Source: Deltaproteobacteria bacterium
GTDB taxonomy: Bacteria > Desulfobacterota > Desulfuromonadia > Geobacterales > JAJYBI01
Direction of reading: 5' to 3'
DNA: 64,000 bases
NCBI GenBank assembly: GCA_021779095.1
Contig: JAJYBI010000011.1
Coordinates: 25,252 to 89,251, forward strand
Shown here in pieces: positions 25,910-34,099 of the stretch. The notes below the pieces were generated by a model. The model did not search any database. It worked only from the letters and a program-made list of their open reading frames with translations, and was not told the origin of the DNA. Position numbers and translations under genes: made by a program. Numbering within the stretch: the stretch's first letter is position 1; each line of letters begins with the position of its first letter.

Positions 25910-27727
25910 ATGACTGAACGCCTGGAACAGAGGGAATACGGTCCCTTCATCTTCGCGCTGCTGGCGATCGCCACCGGCGTTGTGGCAGGTCTGGGGGCGT
26001 ACCTGTTTCGCCTGCTTATCGGGTTGATCCACAACCTGTTTTTCAACGGGTCGCTGTCGCCTTTCGCCGATGCGAACATCCACACGGCGGTCAGCCGGTG
26101 GGGGCTGTTCGTGGCGTTCGCACCGGTGATCGGGGCCGCGGGGGTTGTCTTCCTGGTGAAGAACTTCGCACCCGAGGCCCAGGGACACGGTGTGCCGGAG
26201 GTGATGGACGCGATCTATTACGGGAAGGGGGTTATCCGCCCGGTCGTGGCGGTGGTGAAATCGCTCGCTTCGGCGCTTTCCATCGGCAGCGGCGGTTCCG
26301 TGGGTCGGGAAGGTCCCATCGCCCAGATCGGGTCGGCGTTCGGTTCGACCCTCGGGCAGCTGTTGAGGATGAACCTGTGGCAACGCAACGTCCTGATTGC
26401 CGCCGGAGCCGGTGGTGGGATCGCCGCGACGTTCAACACCCCGCTGGGGGGGCTGTTGTTTGCGACGGAGATCCTGCTCCACGAGATCAGCGTGCGGACG
26501 ATGGTGCCGGTAATTATCGCGACCGCGACGGCGACGTATATCGGCCAGATATTTTTCGGAACCTGGCCCGCTTTCCGGATTCCCACGCTCGAATCTCCCT
26601 TCTTTCACCACGATGCACCGCAGGTTCTTGTTGCCTACATCGGTCTGGGGATAGCGATGGGGCTCGTTTCAGTCGTCTTCGTGAAGGCGGTGTACGGTTT
26701 CGAAGACCTGTTCACCAAACGGCTCCACAACGTATACGTACGACACCTGGCCGGGATGTTCATCGTCGGTCTCATGTTCACCGTCCTGCAGCGGTTTTCG
26801 GGGCACTACTATATCGAAGGGGTCGGTTACGCGACGATCCAGGATATCCTCACCCTGACCCGGAACGGCATCGGCTTTCTCCTGCTCCTGCTGGCGTTGA
26901 AGCTGGTGGCTACGGCGTTGACCCTCGGTTCGGGCGGGTCGGGGGGCATCTTCTCCCCATCGCTGTTCATCGGAGCCTGTTTCGGCGGGGCGTACGGGAT
27001 CGGGCTCGATCGGTTATTTCCGCACATCGGTGTCGACCCATCGGCGTTTGCTCTGGCGGGGATGGCCGGGACGGTGGGGGGAGCGACGGGGGCGGCGTTG
27101 ACCGCCATCGTGATGATCCAGGAGATGACCCTGGATTACAGCGTGGTGATACCGGTGACGATCACCGTTGCCTTCAGCTACGGGGTGAGAAAGCTCTTCT
27201 GCCGCGAGAGCATCTACACCATGAAACTGGCGCGTCGCGGTCATCTGGTCCCGGAGGCCCATCACTCCACGGTCCATAACCTGCGCAGAGCGGAAGAGAT
27301 CATGGACCGGAATTTTATCGTCGTCGCCCCGGACTGCACGGTACACGACCTGGTCGCACTTCTGCGGGATGCACCCCACACCTGGTGGATCATCGTGTCG
27401 GATGACGCGGGGGGGATTGAACTGCTGTCACGTTCGGAGGTTCTGGAGGCGGCAACCGACGGGTCGGGACAGGTGAGGGTCGGAACAGTGCCGTCGCTCG
27501 GATTCGTCGTCGTGGACGAGGACGTCCGGTTCTACAACATCGTCATCCGCCTGCGGCTGGCTAACGCCACGGCTGCGCTCGTGACCAGCAGCGAGACGGT
27601 CTCGGCCGCAACCGTGACCGGCGTCATCGGGGTGGCGCAGATCGCCGAAACGGTTTCCCAGTGGGCCGATTACCTGCCGGTCATTTCCGCAAACCCGAAC
27701 CCGTTTTCAGGGTTTAGAAGGAGATAA
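25910..27727 (+). CDS. ClC-type chloride channel/antiporter with CBS domains
   Basis: A 605-residue membrane protein with AGGAG 5 nt before the ATG. The ClC core shows GSGGSVGREGP (126-136), containing the gating glutamate Glu134, then NTPLGGLLFATE and GSGGSGGIFSPSLFIGACFGG. The position of the E. coli proton glutamate E203 (second E of ...FIIEEM...) aligns with Ile here (ATEILL), as in some channels and atypical antiporters, so exchange mechanism is uncertain. A C-terminal CBS pair (about 460-590) begins AEEIMDRNFIVVAP. ClC antiporters support acid resistance by moving Cl- against H+. YfdX follows 4 nt downstream, a pairing that fits an acid-stress role. Confidence 0.9.
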   Translation: MTERLEQREYGPFIFALLAIATGVVAGLGAYLFRLLIGLIHNLFFNGSLSPFADANIHTAVSRWGLFVAFAPVIGAAGVVFLVKNFAPEAQGHGVPEVMDAIYYGKGVIRPVVAVVKSLASALSIGSGGSVGREGPIAQIGSAFGSTLGQLLRMNLWQRNVLIAAGAGGGIAATFNTPLGGLLFATEILLHEISVRTMVPVIIATATATYIGQIFFGTWPAFRIPTLESPFFHHDAPQVLVAYIGLGIAMGLVSVVFVKAVYGFEDLFTKRLHNVYVRHLAGMFIVGLMFTVLQRFSGHYYIEGVGYATIQDILTLTRNGIGFLLLLLALKLVATALTLGSGGSGGIFSPSLFIGACFGGAYGIGLDRLFPHIGVDPSAFALAGMAGTVGGATGAALTAIVMIQEMTLDYSVVIPVTITVAFSYGVRKLFCRESIYTMKLARRGHLVPEAHHSTVHNLRRAEEIMDRNFIVVAPDCTVHDLVALLRDAPHTWWIIVSDDAGGIELLSRSEVLEAATDGSGQVRVGTVPSLGFVVVDEDVRFYNIVIRLRLANATAALVTSSETVSAATVTGVIGVAQIAETVSQWADYLPVISANPNPFSGFRRR

Positions 27728-27731
27728 TGCC

Positions 27732-29000
27732 ATGAAAGAGCAGCTGCTGAAAGTCGGTGCCGTCGTGACGACCCTGTTCGTCGCGACCGCTGTCGTGCCG
27801 GGACCGACCCGTGCCCAGGCGATCCGGGACAACGGTCCGGTATTGTACGGCAGTGTCTCGCCACAGGTGGAATCCACCCTGGAGCGGACTGCTGCCGTCG
27901 TGTTGCGTCACCTGTCCGAGGCGCGTTACGACATCTACCGGAAGGCGCTCCCCCATGCACAGCGCGAGATGTCCGAGGCGGTACGGTTGCTGAATACCAT
28001 CAGGAACGACCTGTCGACAGCGACTGCAAAAAACCTTATCCTGATCGCCCGCAACCACCTGAAGTACGATACCGCCGACCGGGTGTTGAGCGACCTCCCT
28101 CCAATCTATGATGCACTCGACAGGATCTCCGTCTACCTCCCTACGGACAAGGCCCGATTGCACCTCGACCGGGCACGTATCTACCTCGCGGGTCGGAATA
28201 AGCAGGGAGCCGAACAGGAGCTGGTCCATGCGGCCGCTTCGCTCAGGGTCGTCGAGGTCGACCTGCCGCTGCTCAGGTCGCAGCGGTACGTCACCGCCGC
28301 CGAGAGGTATCTGGCGGCACGGAATCCCGCCAGGGCCGACGAGCTGCTGAAGCTCGCAGAATATGCGGCGCTGGCGCTCTACCGGGCCGAGCATATCCCG
28401 CTGTACGGCGCCAAGCAGGATCTGTGGCTGGCATTCCGGAACTACTCGGCGCTGCACAACGACACGTTCCGGCGCTTTCTGGCGCAGGCCCGGGAGAACC
28501 TCGGGAAGGCCTCCGCCGGTTTGAGCCCTTCGGGACAGGAGCAGATCGCTGCCCTCTCTCGGGAGTTGTCCGCGCTGGCACAAAAACAGGCGACGCACGA
28601 GCCGATTGCGGAGGCCGCGCTGAAAGGGCTCTGGGAACGAAGCGAGGCGCTTGCTGAGCGCTCCGTTGCCTATATGTCGGCCGGCTTGTCGGAGGCCGAA
28701 ACAACGCTGGCGGGCGAAAACGATATCATCGAGGCGCGGCTGCACGCGGCATACGCCGAATCCTACCAGCTCACGACCCATGAACCGGACAAGGCGGCGG
28801 CAGAGCTCACCAAGGCATCGGGTTACGTTGAACATGCAATCGGCAGCAGGTCCGTCTCTCCCGCCGACCGGAAAAAACTGCGGGCGATCGGCGCGTTCCT
28901 CGCCTACCTCACGGCGCATCCCGGCTCTGGAGACGCTGCGGTACAGGACCGGTACGATGCCGTAATCGAAGGACTGGACGGTCTCATTCAGACCCTGTAG
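27732..29000 (+). CDS. YfdX-family periplasmic protein
   Basis: A 422-residue secreted protein with a strong AAGGAG site and a signal peptide (VGAVVTTLFVATAVVPGPTRAQA, cleavage near residue 29). The rest is almost wholly alpha-helical. It matches the YfdX pattern in two tandem parts: EARYDIYRKALPHAQREMSE followed by LDRISVYLPTDKARLHLDRA, and later AEPYLAARN-type helices. E. coli YfdX is a periplasmic acid-induced protein under EvgA control with chaperone-like activity. This protein is about twice the E. coli length. It lies between the ClC gene and a Yellow-family lipoprotein (8-nt gap), all on the same strand. Confidence 0.78.
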   Translation: MKEQLLKVGAVVTTLFVATAVVPGPTRAQAIRDNGPVLYGSVSPQVESTLERTAAVVLRHLSEARYDIYRKALPHAQREMSEAVRLLNTIRNDLSTATAKNLILIARNHLKYDTADRVLSDLPPIYDALDRISVYLPTDKARLHLDRARIYLAGRNKQGAEQELVHAAASLRVVEVDLPLLRSQRYVTAAERYLAARNPARADELLKLAEYAALALYRAEHIPLYGAKQDLWLAFRNYSALHNDTFRRFLAQARENLGKASAGLSPSGQEQIAALSRELSALAQKQATHEPIAEAALKGLWERSEALAERSVAYMSAGLSEAETTLAGENDIIEARLHAAYAESYQLTTHEPDKAAAELTKASGYVEHAIGSRSVSPADRKKLRAIGAFLAYLTAHPGSGDAAVQDRYDAVIEGLDGLIQTL

Positions 29001-29008
29001 GTGACGCC

Positions 29009-30142
29009 ATGAACAGGACAGCGTGCCGTTTAGCCGGATTACTCCTGACCGTAGCGCTCCTCGGCGGATGCACGACATTTCCGGCAAGCTACGGAACGGT
29101 GCAACCGTCGTCGCAGGGGGCGCTGATCGAGATCCCCCTGGCGGGCGATCAGGCGACAGGCGTCGCCGTATCGGCGCAGGGAAGGATCTTTCTCACCTTC
29201 CCCCGCTGGGACAAGGATCCGCTCTATTCGGTGGCGGAGCTTCTCCCCGACGGGACCCTGGTCCCCTATCCGGATACCGGTTGGAACCGTTGGGGAAAGG
29301 ATGAGTCCACCCATCCCGAGGCCCATTTTGTCTGCGTGCAGAGCGTGACCGTCGACGCCGATGACAACCTCTGGATACTCGATCCCGCATCTCCCGGTTT
29401 TACGGGGGGCGTGCCCGGCGGGGCGAAGCTGATAAAGGTGAATCTCGCTACCAATACCGTTGAGCGGGTCATCCACTTCTCTGACAGTGAGGTGCCGCGT
29501 CTCAGTTATCTCAACGATCTGCGGATCGGACCGGAGGGGAGATTCGTCTACATCACCGATTCCGGTGTGGGGGCCATCGTCGTGATCGACCTGAAGACCG
29601 GACGGGTTGTGCGGCGTCTGGAAGGCAGTCCTTCCACGAAGGCGGAGTCCGGCTACGTGCCGGTGATCGACGGCAGGGAGCTGCGCGGTCCCGACGGAAA
29701 AGTTCCCCAGATCAACGCCGACGGCATTGCACTCGATTCCGCGGGTGAGTACCTGTACTACCATGCGCTGGTCGCAAAGACACTCTATCGCATCAGGACC
29801 GCATACCTGAAGGATTTCTCCATGCCGGAAGACCGGCTGGCGACACACGTGGAGAAGGTTGCGGACACCGGTGCCGTCGATGGAATGATCATGGGCTTCG
29901 AGGACAACCTCTACCTGACCGCCCTGGAGGACCACGCCGTCAAGCGATACCGGCCCGACAGTGATATACTGGAAACTGTCGTCCGGGATGACCGGCTGCA
30001 GTGGCCCGACAGCCTCGCCATTGCGCCGGACGGCAACCTTTACGTCACCGCCTCGCAGATCAACCTGATGCCCCGTTTCAATTTCGGCAAGGATAAACGA
30101 ACCATCCCGTATCGCCTGTTCAGGACACTGCTCGTACCGTAG
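29009..30142 (+). CDS. Major royal jelly/Yellow-family beta-propeller lipoprotein
   Basis: A 377-residue lipoprotein (lipobox LLGGC, Cys21). The mature part is a six-bladed-propeller sequence of the MRJP/Yellow family: IFLTFPRWDKDPLYSVAEL, VQSVTVDADDNLWILDPA, YLNDLRIGPEGRFVYITDSG and WPDSLAIAPDGNLYVTASQI are family landmarks. Bacterial members are poorly characterised; insect Yellow proteins bind biogenic amines or act in melanin pathways. Residue positions for ligand binding cannot be assigned here. It is 8 nt downstream of yfdX and probably in the same operon. A c-type cytochrome remnant follows. Confidence 0.85.
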   Translation: MNRTACRLAGLLLTVALLGGCTTFPASYGTVQPSSQGALIEIPLAGDQATGVAVSAQGRIFLTFPRWDKDPLYSVAELLPDGTLVPYPDTGWNRWGKDESTHPEAHFVCVQSVTVDADDNLWILDPASPGFTGGVPGGAKLIKVNLATNTVERVIHFSDSEVPRLSYLNDLRIGPEGRFVYITDSGVGAIVVIDLKTGRVVRRLEGSPSTKAESGYVPVIDGRELRGPDGKVPQINADGIALDSAGEYLYYHALVAKTLYRIRTAYLKDFSMPEDRLATHVEKVADTGAVDGMIMGFEDNLYLTALEDHAVKRYRPDSDILETVVRDDRLQWPDSLAIAPDGNLYVTASQINLMPRFNFGKDKRTIPYRLFRTLLVP

Positions 30143-30169
30143 CCGCCCGTTTGGCGAAAGGAGGATTTC

Positions 30170-30491
30170 ATGGAAATGCGGATCGTGACGGGTGCCTCGC
30201 GGTGACCGCGCGGGCCGTCGAAACGTGTCCCTTGCCGCAAGGTCGGACAGAACGCTGGAGATCAAGGGAAGTCCGACGGAAACCGTCATATTCGATGGGA
30301 CGGGGCACAACAAAGCCGGCCCGACCTGCACCGACTGCCATCACCGGGAACTTTTCCCCGAGATGAAGATGGGGACGGTCAAGATATCCATGAACGACCT
30401 GTACGCAGGGAGGTGTTGCGGGCGATGTCACCCCGGGAAGAAGGCGTTTCTGGTCAAGGACAACGGTACCCGTTGTCTCTACAGGAAGTAG
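30170..30491 (+). pseudogene. c7-type cytochrome gene, apparently frameshifted and short of one heme
   Basis: AAAGGAGG at 30160-30167 points to an ATG at 30170, but that frame stops after 11 codons. The cytochrome frame is open only from about 30192 and lacks a signal peptide. It reads TVIFDGTGHNKAGPTCTDCH, then MSMNDLYAGRCCGRCHPGKK-type sequence (MKMGTVKISMNDLYAGRCCG) and ends NGTRCLYRK. Relatives in Geobacter carry three CXXCH motifs; here only CTDCH and CGRCH remain and the last is CLYRK. A frameshift near the start plus loss of the third heme suggests a decaying gene, or a sequencing error at the 5' end. If expressed, it would be a periplasmic electron carrier. Confidence 0.6.
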
Positions 30492-30548
30492 CGGTAACGT
30501 GACTGCAGTCTCAGGATTGTCGGACAGCCTGAAGATGGGAGGTGTCGT

Positions 30549-30917
30549 ATGGGCCGGTTGGCACTTTCGGTCGTGGTGGTACTGTTGACCTGCTCGGTTG
30601 CTTCTGCCGACTGGCGTCTGTACCGGAAGGGGGGGGACGTTATCGCCACGTTCGACTATCTTTCCAGACTCCCTTACCACGGGCAGCCGTCCCTGTGGGT
30701 CAACTGGCGCTATGTCGTTCCCAAAAACGGGGTGGGAGGGGTCAGACTTCAGGTCACGGCGGATTGCAAGGAACACCGCCTTTATGGGATAGCGTCCTAT
30801 CCCTATGATGTCGGGGGGAACTATCTGAAACCCGTAAAACGGTATACGTCCCCCAGAGAGTTCCCGATATCTCCGGGGTCACTCAATGAAGCGACCTATA
30901 ATCTGATCTGTAAATGA
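30549..30917 (+). CDS. Small secreted protein, surface-adhesin-E-like
   Basis: A 122-residue protein with GGGAGG six bases before the ATG and a signal peptide (LALSVVVVLLTCSVASA, cleavage near residue 20). The mature domain begins DWRLYRKGGDVIATFDYLSR and continues VNWRYVVPKNG and LQVTADCKEHRLYGI. This is the pattern of the adhesin-E-type fold found in many small Gram-negative periplasmic proteins ('W..v..dg...yyD'), with two Cys that could form a disulfide. The match is by eye, and most such proteins have no proven adhesion role. It stands after the cytochrome remnant and before an operator-like dyad. Confidence 0.6.
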   Translation: MGRLALSVVVVLLTCSVASADWRLYRKGGDVIATFDYLSRLPYHGQPSLWVNWRYVVPKNGVGGVRLQVTADCKEHRLYGIASYPYDVGGNYLKPVKRYTSPREFPISPGSLNEATYNLICK

Positions 30918-30956
30918 AGCCGGTGCGAGGACGTTTTCATTATGTAAAAAACCATA

Positions 30957-30973
30957 CACAACATCATGTTGTG
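30957..30973. promoter_or_regulatory. 17-bp dyad upstream of the PP2C gene
   Basis: CACAACAT-C-ATGTTGTG is a perfect inverted repeat 46 bp before the phosphatase start codon, in an AT-rich gap. It looks like an operator for a dimeric repressor or activator; no candidate regulator is adjacent. Confidence 0.5.
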
Positions 30974-31019
30974 AATCGGCACTTCAACTGTTACATGAGC
31001 GCGTGGGGTGGAGAGACAT

Positions 31020-31838
31020 ATGCCGGACAGTCAAGCAGGCGTTTCGGATCGGATGTACAGCAGGCGCTGCTCGTGCGCCCAACTGCCGGACCGGCTGGAG
31101 CTGGACCTGGCGCGACAGGTCCAGCAACTGCTCCTGCCGAAGAGTTCGCCGGTCTGCACCTGGTGCTGCATCGGCATCCGGAACCGGATGGCGGAAGGGC
31201 TGGGGGGCGACTACTTCGACTTCATCACCATGCCCGACGAGTGCCAGTCGCTGTTCGTCGGCGATGTAACCGGCCATGGCCTGTCCGCCTCCGTGGTCAT
31301 GTCGCTCATTTACGGTTTCATCCACCACGCTGCCCTCGGCGCATGCGACCCGCTGGATCTGGTGCAGCAGGTCAACCGTTTCCTTTTGTCGTTTGCGCGC
31401 CGTTCCGAGACCATCGACCAGTATTTCTCGTCCACCCTGTTCTACGGCATCATCGACCCGACGACCCTGCAGATGACCTACGTGAATGCGGGACATGTGC
31501 CGCTCCTCGTGAACCGTAACGGCTCCGTCTTCGAGCTGAACCCCACCGGCCGGCCGGTGGGGTTTTTCGAGGAGTGTGACGCACTACTCGAATCGTTTGC
31601 ATTCGAACCGGGCGACCGTCTGCTGCTGTATACCGACGGCATCACGGAGGCTATGGACGGCGGCGACGAGCCGTTCGGACTGGACCGACTGAAACGCCTG
31701 CTGGCGGAGGCGGCCGGCGTGGATTACCATTCCTTCCTTGACCGGCTCTTCGAGGAACTTGCCATGTTCGGCGCCGTCGATCCGCCACGGGACGACTGTA
31801 CCGCCATCGTGCTCGACATTAACGGCCGTTTCCGGTGA
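31020..31838 (+). CDS. PP2C/SpoIIE-type serine phosphatase (RsbU-like)
   Basis: A 272-residue soluble protein. The ATG at 31020 has GGAGAG upstream; a GTG 12 nt earlier overlaps that site. The PPM/SpoIIE fold is shown by LARQVQQLLLPKS, the metal-binding GGDYFDFI, GDVTGHGLSASVVMSLIYGF, FYGIIDPTTLQMTYVNAGH, LLLYTDGITEAMD and the final DDCTAIVL. These enzymes dephosphorylate anti-sigma-factor antagonists or act as outputs of signalling systems. Here there is no receiver or PAS domain on the protein and no anti-sigma factor next to it. The N-terminal ~20 residues contain CSC and there is a later CTWCC, an unusual Cys density. Confidence 0.87.
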   Translation: MPDSQAGVSDRMYSRRCSCAQLPDRLELDLARQVQQLLLPKSSPVCTWCCIGIRNRMAEGLGGDYFDFITMPDECQSLFVGDVTGHGLSASVVMSLIYGFIHHAALGACDPLDLVQQVNRFLLSFARRSETIDQYFSSTLFYGIIDPTTLQMTYVNAGHVPLLVNRNGSVFELNPTGRPVGFFEECDALLESFAFEPGDRLLLYTDGITEAMDGGDEPFGLDRLKRLLAEAAGVDYHSFLDRLFEELAMFGAVDPPRDDCTAIVLDINGRFR

Positions 31839-31901
31839 ATCCTCTGTCCCATCCCGTTACGGACTGGCACGAACCGGCCGTATTGACCCCTTGCCCGCCA
31901 G

Positions 31902-32521
31902 ATGATCGTTGAAATGCCCGTGAACGGACGTGACGTTACCTTTGAACCGGAATACCGGCGGGCCCGCTACATCGGCCGGATTTTCCAGAACCCGCTCCTG
32001 GGGACGGCGGGGAACATGAACTGGAAGAGAATATGATGATCACGAGCCGCAAGGGGGACAACTGGCTGCGGCGCAGCCTCAACGACCGGATGCGGGAGCG
32101 GTTCCGGGCGGAGCTGGCACCGCTCAGTATGGGGCAGGAGGGGCGATTGAAGGAGAACCTGGTCATGTTCTCCGGCGGTCAGCGCCAGGCTGACCCTGCT
32201 CATGACGGTGCTCACTCGGCCGTCCCTGCTCCTCTTGGACGAGTACACGGCGGCGCTGGACCCGAAGAACGCCCGGATCGTCCTTGAGCTGACGGGCCGG
32301 TTCACCCGGGAGTACGGTCTCACCGCCATGATGGTGACCCTCAACATGCCGCACGCCATCGAGTGCGGCAACCGTCTTCTGGTGATGGATCGGGGGGGAT
32401 CATCCTCGATCTGCATGGGGAGGTGAAGCGGTCTCTCACCGTGGAGCGCCTCGTGGATAGGTTCCACGAACTGCGTCGCGCCTCGTTTGAAAGTGACCGG
32501 ACCCTTCTGTCCGAGCCCTGA
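31902..32521 (+). pseudogene. Decayed ABC-transporter ATP-binding protein gene
   Basis: Three frames carry successive parts of one ABC ATPase. Frame 1 (31902-) reads ARYIGRIFQNPLLGTAGNM, a Q-loop region. Frame 2 (about 32030-) reads MITSRKGDNWLRRSLNDRMR and ends FSGGQRQ, the ABC signature. Frame 3 (about 32190-) reads LMTVLTRPSLLLLDEYTAAL (Walker B), then VTLNMPHAIECGNRLLVMD. A last shift restores LVDRFHELRRASFESDRTLL before the stop at 32519-32521. The Walker A end is missing, at least three frameshifts are needed, and the switch histidine is Leu (VTLNMP instead of VTHNMP). This is a non-functional relic. No intact permease or binding protein lies beside it. Confidence 0.85.
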
Positions 32522-32577
32522 TGCTCTCGTCGGGGGCTTCTCCGAGGGGGGGCTTTCGGCGCTTATCGCCAAACTGA

Positions 32578-32607
32578 TTGACGGTGCGGGCGGCCATGTG
32601 ATACAAA
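32578..32607 (+). promoter_or_regulatory. Putative promoter for rmlA
   Basis: TTGACG (32578-32583) and TACAAA (32602-32607) are separated by 18 bp, 35 bp before the rmlA start. The -10 box is a weak match. Confidence 0.3.
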
Positions 32608-32641
32608 ATACCGGTTTTACTATGTGTTTGAAAGGTGCGCC

Positions 32642-33538
32642 ATGGTCCGGTCCGTAAAGAAGGGAATCATTCTCGCCGGCGGTGCGGGAAGCAGGCTGTA
32701 CCCCCTGACGCTCGTGGCCAGCAAGCAGTTGCAGCCGGTGTACGACAAACCGATGATCTACTACCCGCTGGCGACGCTCATGATGGCGGGGATCAACGAC
32801 ATCCTCATTATTTCGACCCCCCTGGATACCCCCCGGTTTCAGTCGCTCTTGGGGGACGGAGCCCGCTGGGGGATCAGCATCAGCTATGCGGTGCAGGACG
32901 AGCCGAAGGGGATCGCCCAGGCGTTCCTCGTGGGTGAGCGGTTCATCGGCGACAGCTCGGTCTGCCTCATCCTGGGGGACAACATCTTTTACGGCAAGAT
33001 GGGGCTGGACCGCGCAGCGACGGAATTTTCCGGCGGTGCGCTCATCTTCGGCTACTACGTGCACGACCCGGAACGTTACGGCGTCGTGGAGTTTGATGGT
33101 ACGGGACGTGCCATCGGCATCGAGGAAAAGCCGGCGAAGCCCAAGACCCATTACGCGGTGCCGGGGCTCTACCTGTACGACAACAAGGTCGTCGATATTG
33201 CCCGCAACCTGAAGCCATCGCCGCGGGGCGAACTGGAGATTACCGACGTGAACCTGGAATATCTGCGGCGCGGTGCGCTGCGGGTGGAAAAGCTCGGTCG
33301 TGGCATCGCCTGGCTGGACACGGGCACCCATCAGAGCCTTTTGGAGGCGAGCCATTTCATCGGTACTCTCGAAGCGCGCCAGGGGCTGAAGATCGCCTGC
33401 CTCGAAGAGGTTGCTCTGCGGATGGGGTATATTGACTGTGCCGGGATGGCTGCCGCCATCGATGCCACGCCGAAATCGTCGTATCGCGACTATCTGGAAT
33501 GGCTGTACAACGAAACCGACCTGTGCGGAGGATGCTGA
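32642..33538 (+). CDS. rfbA: Glucose-1-phosphate thymidylyltransferase RmlA/RfbA
   Basis: A 298-residue nucleotidyltransferase making dTDP-glucose from dTTP and glucose-1-phosphate, the first step to dTDP-L-rhamnose. The ATG at 32642 has AAAGGTG upstream; an extension of six residues lacks support. Family motifs are clear: [20 protein letters not shown] (nucleotide loop), [29 protein letters not shown] and [20 protein letters not shown]. Length equals the E. coli enzyme within a few residues. The rmlC-like gene starts 2 nt after the stop. No rmlB or rmlD is present in the window, so the pathway must be completed elsewhere. Confidence 0.95.
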   Translation: MVRSVKKGIILAGGAGSRLYPLTLVASKQLQPVYDKPMIYYPLATLMMAGINDILIISTPLDTPRFQSLLGDGARWGISISYAVQDEPKGIAQAFLVGERFIGDSSVCLILGDNIFYGKMGLDRAATEFSGGALIFGYYVHDPERYGVVEFDGTGRAIGIEEKPAKPKTHYAVPGLYLYDNKVVDIARNLKPSPRGELEITDVNLEYLRRGALRVEKLGRGIAWLDTGTHQSLLEASHFIGTLEARQGLKIACLEEVALRMGYIDCAGMAAAIDATPKSSYRDYLEWLYNETDLCGGC

Positions 33539-33539
33539 C

Positions 33540-34025
33540 GTGGCGGACATCATATTCACCAGGGGGCAGATACACGACGTGGTGACCCGGCCGCTGAGAA
33601 AATTCATCGACGAGCGGGGCTGGCTCGCGGAACTGTACCGCAGCGACGAACTTGCCGCCGACCAGATGCCGGTCATGGCCTACATCTCCATGACCCAGCC
33701 CGGCGTAGCCCGCGGTCCCCACGAACACCTGGGCCAGACAGACTATTTCTGTTTCATCGGACCGTCGAACTTCAAGGTCTATCTGTGGGACGGCCGGGCC
33801 GATTCGCCGACCTGCGGGGTGCGGCAGACCATCTATGCGGGCCAGGATGCCCCCCTCATGGTTATCGTTCCCCCGGGGGTGGTGCATGCCTACCGGAACG
33901 TGGGGGGGACCGACGGGATCGTCTTCAACGGGCCGAACCGCCTGTACGCGGGAGACGGGAAGAAGAGTCCCGTGGATGAGATCCGCCACGAGGAGTCGGC
34001 GGGGTCACCGTACCACCTGGACTGA
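33540..34025 (+). CDS. dTDP-4-dehydrorhamnose 3,5-epimerase-like cupin (RmlC family)
   Basis: A 161-residue cupin starting at a GTG with GGAGG 7 nt upstream. The frame is open further upstream, overlapping rfbA, but no site supports that. The jelly-roll pattern includes DERGWLAELYRSDELAADQM, QPGVARGPHEHLGQTDYFCF and VPPGVVHAYRNVGG, which follow RmlC landmarks (W-L-x-E, G-x-H-x-H, PPG-x-x-H). It is about 20 residues shorter than E. coli RmlC, and the catalytic His/Asp pair cannot be assigned with certainty. It could be a true epimerase, or a relative acting on another nucleotide sugar. It is co-transcribed with rfbA. Confidence 0.78.
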   Translation: MADIIFTRGQIHDVVTRPLRKFIDERGWLAELYRSDELAADQMPVMAYISMTQPGVARGPHEHLGQTDYFCFIGPSNFKVYLWDGRADSPTCGVRQTIYAGQDAPLMVIVPPGVVHAYRNVGGTDGIVFNGPNRLYAGDGKKSPVDEIRHEESAGSPYHLD

Positions 34026-34054
34026 TTGTACGTTTACATCTGGATGAACCGGGA

Positions 34055-34079
34055 AGGGGAGGCTGATGACGCCTCCCCT
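34055..34079 (+). terminator. Stem-loop after the rmlC-like gene
   Basis: Nine-base arms AGGGGAGGC and GCCTCCCCT enclose a 7-nt loop, 30 nt after the rmlC-like stop and 20 nt before mreC. Only a weak T-containing stretch follows. It probably separates the sugar-nucleotide genes from the shape operon. Confidence 0.5.
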
Positions 34080-34099
34080 CGTCCATTCTGGACTTGGCA

